Below, piece after piece: positions 59,429 to 64,000 of a stretch of DNA of 64,000 bases. The translations under genes were made by a program, and so were the position numbers. The notes under the pieces were generated by a model, which was not told the origin of the DNA, ran no database searches, and saw only the letters and a list, made by a program, of their open reading frames with translations. Each line of letters opens with the position of its first letter. Position 1 is the first letter of the stretch. The stretch is from Pyropia haitanensis (taxonomy: Eukaryota; Rhodophyta; Bangiophyceae; Bangiales; Bangiaceae): contig SDUX01000002.1 of the NCBI GenBank assembly GCA_008729055.1, forward strand, positions 2,631,874 through 2,695,873, written 5' to 3'.

Positions 59429-61210
59429 GGCGTGCGGCTGGCACGGGGTGAGAGGACTGCGGGGAGGGGAGGGGCCGCGTCTAGGGCAAAGGTGTACTGC
59501 GCTGGTGACGGCCGCCGGTGCACTGACAACGTCCTGGATGAGGACAAGAAAATGCACACGACTGCGGTTTGTGCACTCTCTCTTTCATGAGCAAGACTAG
59601 CTAGCAATTTAGAATGTCTGTGCCACCTCTCCCGACATTTCATCATCGTGTGAATTCGGAAAAGTCGTAACCTTAAGTCCTACAGGCGACCGAGCATCAG
59701 AGTTGATCCGGATAATTCTTTGAGACCACAAGACAGCGAGTTGCGTCCTCACTGGCTCTTCTCTTGTCAGTGGGGGGGGGCTTCGCCTGAGTGTGTCCCT
59801 AAATTCTTGCTTGAATGAGCGCGCGACGCGCGGCGGAAGCAGACCGCCAAAACGGTCGTCGAGGGAGTTGGTGCGCCCCTGCATCTTCCCACCGTTTCAC
59901 CGCCGAACGGGTCGCGAATGTGCGGCGGGCACACGGCGGCGCGCCGCCATCCACGCGGTCGAAAAGTTACGAGTTTGAGGTCAAAACAAATGAAGCAATG
60001 ACGCGTTTGTACACAAAAATACCAACCAGAAAGAACGCTTCGCGGTAAACACTGCGCCGCCTACATCCCCCAGGCGACGGAATTCTCAGCGTCCCGCGGA
60101 CGGCGACGCTTCGGCTACCTCCGTGAAAAAGTGCGCGTTTTCCGTCGTGGGACTGCGCCACCACCGCCGTAGCGCCTGCGGACATATAGCGGCTACCGCG
60201 GCGCCGCGTTGTCGCTGCGGACGCGTTGGCATGCGTGCCGTCCTCGCGGTTGCGTGCAGCCTGTATCCTTCAGTGCTGGCCAGGAGGGACAGAGGAGAGT
60301 CGGGCGGGCTCCAACCTCGGCCTTTCAGTCTTTTTAAACAGATCCTGCCTCTCTGACCTCGGTGGGTCGCCGCTCCAACAAGGCTTAGAACCTGTCCTCA
60401 TGCTCCAGGCGTTCCTGAGCTTTGTCCGTGCCGGAGGGGTTCTGCCGAGCAAAGCTGTCAGCGGCGACCTCCATAAAGTCAGCCAGGGCGGCGGCGGGAC
60501 CCACGACGGCCACCGAGGCGCGCTGGAAGTGCTTCCCACGGCCCTGTTGCAATTGCGCCGCACGCGCCGGCTCAGGCGGAGGCGGTGGCGCCCTCCCTCC
60601 CTCTACTCTTTTTCCCTTGGATCTATCTTGTCGGAACCGACGGGGCCAACGGCGGCGGGCGCGGTCGGCCAGCGACCGACCACAGTCAATCTCAAGCCGC
60701 TGCGGCAAGCGCTGGGCGCGTCGCTATATGAAAAAAAAACTGGTTCGTTCGTCATCGCTTTGGTGAAAAGATCGATTGGTGAGCATGTTTCATTTGACAA
60801 ATGTATCGACCCAGCCCGCCTCCCCGTTGAGGGTGCGCTAATAGCATCGTCTTGTCACGTGGCGTCGACGGCGTCCGCTTGTCTGCCTCGCCGCGGGTGC
60901 AGGCGGCCGCCGTGGACGCGTTTCGTCCCTGTGGTCGGTCTTCCCCGCCGGCCTTTCCGTCCGCTCCCCCCCGGCTTTTTCCCCGCCCACCTCCTCCCGG
61001 ACTTTTTCCCCCCACTGTTCTCTTCCCCCTCCCTCCTCCTCCACCTCGTTGTCTCCTCTGTGGCCCAGCCAAAAAGGTGGCTGCCCTCGTCGCCGGCCGT
61101 CCCCGCCCTGGTGTCCCGCCGGCGGTTGCGACTCCTCCCCCTCTTTACTCCCCCCCCCCGTTCACTCCCGCCCCCCCCTGCACGCTTCCTCCCCCCCCTA
61201 GGTGCCCCCT
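59429..61210. other. Intergenic, UFC1 to USP36-like
   Basis: About 1.8 kb. 59560-60020 is comparatively AT-rich (UFC1 3' side and beyond), with no coding sequence recognised. CTATATGAAAAAAAAA at 60724-60739 could be a core promoter for the downstream gene. From 60960 the plus strand becomes strongly pyrimidine-rich, ending in CCCCCCCTAG just before the ATG at 61211, which resembles a 3' splice site and suggests a 5'-untranslated intron. Confidence 0.4.
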
Positions 61211-62866
61211 ATGGGCCGCTCCGCCGCCGCCCCCCACGGCAGTTTAAGCAGCAGTCGCGCCGCGGCGGCGGCACGCGCGGCGCTGCCGCGCATCCGCTTT
61301 GTCGCCGCGCGCCTCGCCCCCGACGGCACGCCCGCCTCGGCGGCCGCCGCCGCCGGTGCAGCTGTCGCCACTGACGGCGGCTCCGGCCTGGCGCGAGCCG
61401 ACGGCGACGACGATGGCGACGGTAACGGCGGCGGCGGCGGCGACGGCGGCGACGGCTGCGGCGGCGGCGGCGGCGGCGGCAGTGGCGGCGGCGGTGGCGG
61501 CGTTCCCGGGAGCGAGTGGCTGTCCCCCGCGGGCGCCCTGCCGCTGACGTGGGCGGCGGTGCGGGGCCCGCCGGCGGGGCTGGCCAACACGGGCAACACG
61601 TGCTTCCTCAACGCGGCGCTGCAGTGCCTCGCCGCGCTGCCGCCGCTGGTGGGGGGGCTCCTCGCGGGGGGGCACTCGGCGCAGTGCGGGGTGCGGTCTG
61701 GCGGCGGCGGCGGCGGGGGGGGGGGGGTGGTGGTGGTCGCGGCGGCAGGGCTGGTGCCCACGGCGGGGCTGGCTTTGGCGGCCGCGGCGGTGGCCGCGGC
61801 GGCGGCGGCGCGCTCGCCCTCTTCCGCCGTGGCGGCGGATCCGACGGCGGCAAGTTTTGCGCGACCGCCGCCCTCGAGACGGTCATCCGGCGGATGGTGG
61901 ACCGGCGGGGTGTCGGCGGCGACGGCGACGGCTACGGCCGCCGCTCGGCGGTGGTGACGCCCGTGGAGCTGTCGTCTGCGCTCCGCTCGACGGTGCGGAC
62001 GTTCCGGCCCGGGCGGCAGGAGGACGCCCACGAGTACCTGCGGCACCTGCTCGACGCGACGGTCCGGTCGGCGACGCTCGGCTGCGCCCGCGCCGCGTCG
62101 GCGCTGCCCCGCCGGCCCGCGTCGCCCGCCGAGGAGGCGCGCACCCTCACGCACCGCGTCTTTGGGGGCACCCTCCAGTCGACGGTCGTGTGCGGGTCGT
62201 GCGGCCGGCACAGCGCCACCCTCGAGACGTTCCTCGACCTGAGCGTCGACGTGGCGCCGTCGCTCGGCCGCGCCCTCGGCCGCTACTTTGCGCCCGAGAC
62301 GCTGGGGGGGGCCAACGCGTACGCGTGTGACGGCTGCCGCGGGCGGGGGCGGGCGACCAAGCAGATGGCCCTCCGGCGGCTGCCGCTGGTGCTCGCCATC
62401 CAGATCAAGCGCTTTGCGGGGCGGGGCAAGAACAACGAGGCGATGCGGTACCCGGCGGCGCTCGGCCTCGGCGCGCACCTCGCCGCGCCGCCGGGCGTGC
62501 CGTCGCCGGCGGCGGCGGCGGCGGCCGCCGCCGCGGCGGGCGCCACGTACGACCTCGCCGCGGTGCTCGTGCACGCGGGCTCCTCCCGCCACAGCGGCCA
62601 CTACACCGCGTGGGTCAAGTCCCCGGCGGGGCGGTGGGCGCACCAGGACGACGCGTCGAGCCGGGTGGCGGGGGAGGGGGCGGCGCTCGGCCAGCGCGCG
62701 TACATGCTGTTTTACGTCCGCCGGCCGGGCGCGGGGGAGCGCGCCGCCGCGGGGGGGGGGTGCCCCGCCCGGCGGGCGTGGCCGCCCCGACCGCGCCCGC
62801 CGCGGCGGGCGTGGGCGTGCGGGCCGACGGCGGGGCCACCGCCACCGCCACTGCCGCCGCTGCCGC

Positions 62867-62914
<48 letters not shown>

Positions 62915-63158
62915 TGCCGCCCCTGCCGCCTCGTCCTCGTGCACCTCGTCCGACTCGGAGGACGGTGCCCCGTTTGGCGACGCGGTGGACGTCTTTGCCG
63001 CCCTCCGCCGTGGCCGCGACAGCGGCGGCGACGGCCGTGGCGGCCGCGGCGGGCGTGACGGCAGCCGCAGCCGCTCGCCGTCGCCGTCGCCCGCGGCGGT
63101 GGTGGCGGCGCCCCTGCCCTCCCCGCTGACGCTCACGCCCGACAGCACGGACGGTGGC

Positions 63159-63193
<35 letters not shown>

Positions 63194-63440
63194 TGGCGGT
63201 GGCGGTGGCGGTGGCGGTGGCGGTGGCGGTGGCGGTAGCGGTAGCGGTAGCGGTGATGGCGGCGGGTGGGGTGTTGCTGCCGCCGACGCCGCGGCGGCGG
63301 CAACGCCCCGTGGCACCCCCGGCGGCGGCGGCGGCGGGGGTGGCGGCGGCGGCACCAAGCGCGCCCGCGCGGGCGACGCGTGGGACGCCGCCCTCGACGC
63401 CGGGCGGGTGTCAAAAAAGGGCAAGGCCGCCGCGCGCCGC

Positions 63441-63475
<35 letters not shown>

Positions 63476-63791
63476 CGCCCCCACCGGTGGGCCGTCGGCG
63501 TGGGACCGTGTCGCCGCCCAGCTGGCGGCTGGTGGCCCTGGCGGTGGCGCGGGGGGGGCGGCGGCGGCGGCGGCGACCGCCCGCGGCAGGGTAGAGGGGG
63601 TGGTGGGGGGGCGGGGGGGGGGGGGGGGGGCGCCGCGGCGCCGGCGCGCCCGCCGGCGGCCGGCGTGGCGGAGGGGGGGGGGGCTGGCGTGGCCGCGGGG
63701 GGGGGGGGGGAGGGGGGGGAGGCGCGGCGGCGGCGGCCGTGGCGGCGGCCGCGGCGGCCGCGGCGGCCGCGGCGGCCGGCCGTGGGTCTAG
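61211..63791 (+). CDS. Ubiquitin-specific protease, USP36/USP42 (UBP23-like) type; frameshifts at G runs
   Basis: Deubiquitinase; the animal member USP36 is nucleolar. The ATG at 61211 gives a Gly-rich N-terminus, then the Cys box PPAGLANTGNTCFLNAALQC and GGHSAQC. The frame changes in a G13 run (61715-61727). The core then continues: SSALRSTVRTFRPGRQEDAH, EYLRHLLDATV, VFGGTLQSTVVCGSCGRHS with a CxxC, ETFLDLSVDV, NAYACDGCRGRGRATKQMAL (second CxxC), LVLAIQIKRFAGRG, the His box AVLVHAGSSRHSGHYTAWVK, WAHQDDASS and QRAYMLFYVRRP. A second change in a G10 run (62751-62760) leads to a long Ala/Gly-rich tail with SSSCTSSDSEDG and AWDAALDAGRVSKKGKAA; the latter resembles the WD-x-E-LD-x-GK motif near the USP36 C-terminus. 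The exact end is uncertain because more G runs (63596-63715) precede the stop at 63791. Confidence 0.87.
63150..63254 (+). repeat. (GGTGGC)n / (GGTAGC)n hexanucleotide repeat
   Basis: About 100 bp of GGTGGC units grading into GGTAGC units, in frame within the USP36-like tail, encoding poly-Gly then Gly-Ser. Length is likely variable. Confidence 0.85.
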
Positions 63792-64000
63792 GCGCCGCTG
63801 CGAGTCTGCGGCCCGTGGGGGCGGCGGCCGCGTGAGCTTGTGCGGAGGGAGGGGGGGAGGGAGGGGAGGGGGGAGGGGGGGGCGCCATGTACCGTTTTGA
63901 GCGCGGGACGCCGGCCTTCTTCACCCCCCTCCCGCCCTCCTCCTCCTCCCTTTGCCCCCACGTTAATACTTTTTCTCTGCCTCGCTCCCCGCCGGAAGCG

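Noticed and set aside
1..64000. A prokaryotic operon or biosynthetic gene cluster
   Set aside because: Introns, snRNP, ORC, HECT and kinesin genes make this a eukaryotic nuclear region; gene orientation is mixed and pathways are unrelated.

Overview
The window looks like nuclear DNA of a bangiophyte red alga (Porphyra/Pyropia type). It is extremely GC-rich, genes are closely packed and mostly single-exon, spliced genes have only one or two short introns, and there are plastid-type enzymes with N-terminal transit peptides (UDP-sulfoquinovose synthase, riboflavin synthase, a nucleoside diphosphate kinase). The near absence of introns argues against a GC-rich green alga. The organism call is inference; no species was tested. 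No rRNA, tRNA, CRISPR array or complete mobile element was found.

Layout, left to right (strand): dUTPase (-, cut by the window edge); U4/U6 snRNP protein PRP4 (-); plastid-type NDP kinase (+); translesion polymerase REV1 (-); USP16/45-type deubiquitinase (-); DDX47/RRP3 RNA helicase (+); a conserved-looking plastid protein of unknown function (-); two weak small ORFs (-); riboflavin synthase (+); OSCP1-family protein (+, one intron); SQD1 (+); ORC4 (-); a disordered 745-residue protein (+); a HUWE1/UPL-type HECT ligase (-, three exons); a possible 86-residue ORF (+); a 1810-residue multi-pass membrane protein (-, two exons); a 241-residue unknown protein (-); a gene-poor 4 kb stretch; an 872-residue repeat protein with eleven FGFGRK-type motifs (+); a kinesin-6-like motor (-); UFM1-conjugating enzyme UFC1 (+, three exons); a USP36/42-type deubiquitinase (+).

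There is no operon or single pathway here. The genes are mainly housekeeping: splicing, ribosome biogenesis, replication and repair, ubiquitin and UFM1 systems, plastid lipid and flavin synthesis. Six conserved genes (PRP4, NDPK, REV1, the plastid protein, the kinesin, USP36-like) are broken into two or more frames exactly at runs of about 8-27 G or C. Assembly homopolymer error is the simplest explanation, so these are annotated as single genes and not as pseudogenes.

The least familiar items are the FGFGRK repeat protein at 50488-53106, which combines alanine/aspartate-rich helical repeats, a 306-bp recent duplication and an unrecognised aromatic C-terminal domain, and the large membrane protein at 38361-43988. 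Other points: a HUWE1-like ligase that appears to lack the usual N-terminal half, an ORC4 with altered Walker motifs, a REV1 without a visible BRCT domain, and introns that nearly all start GTACGT.
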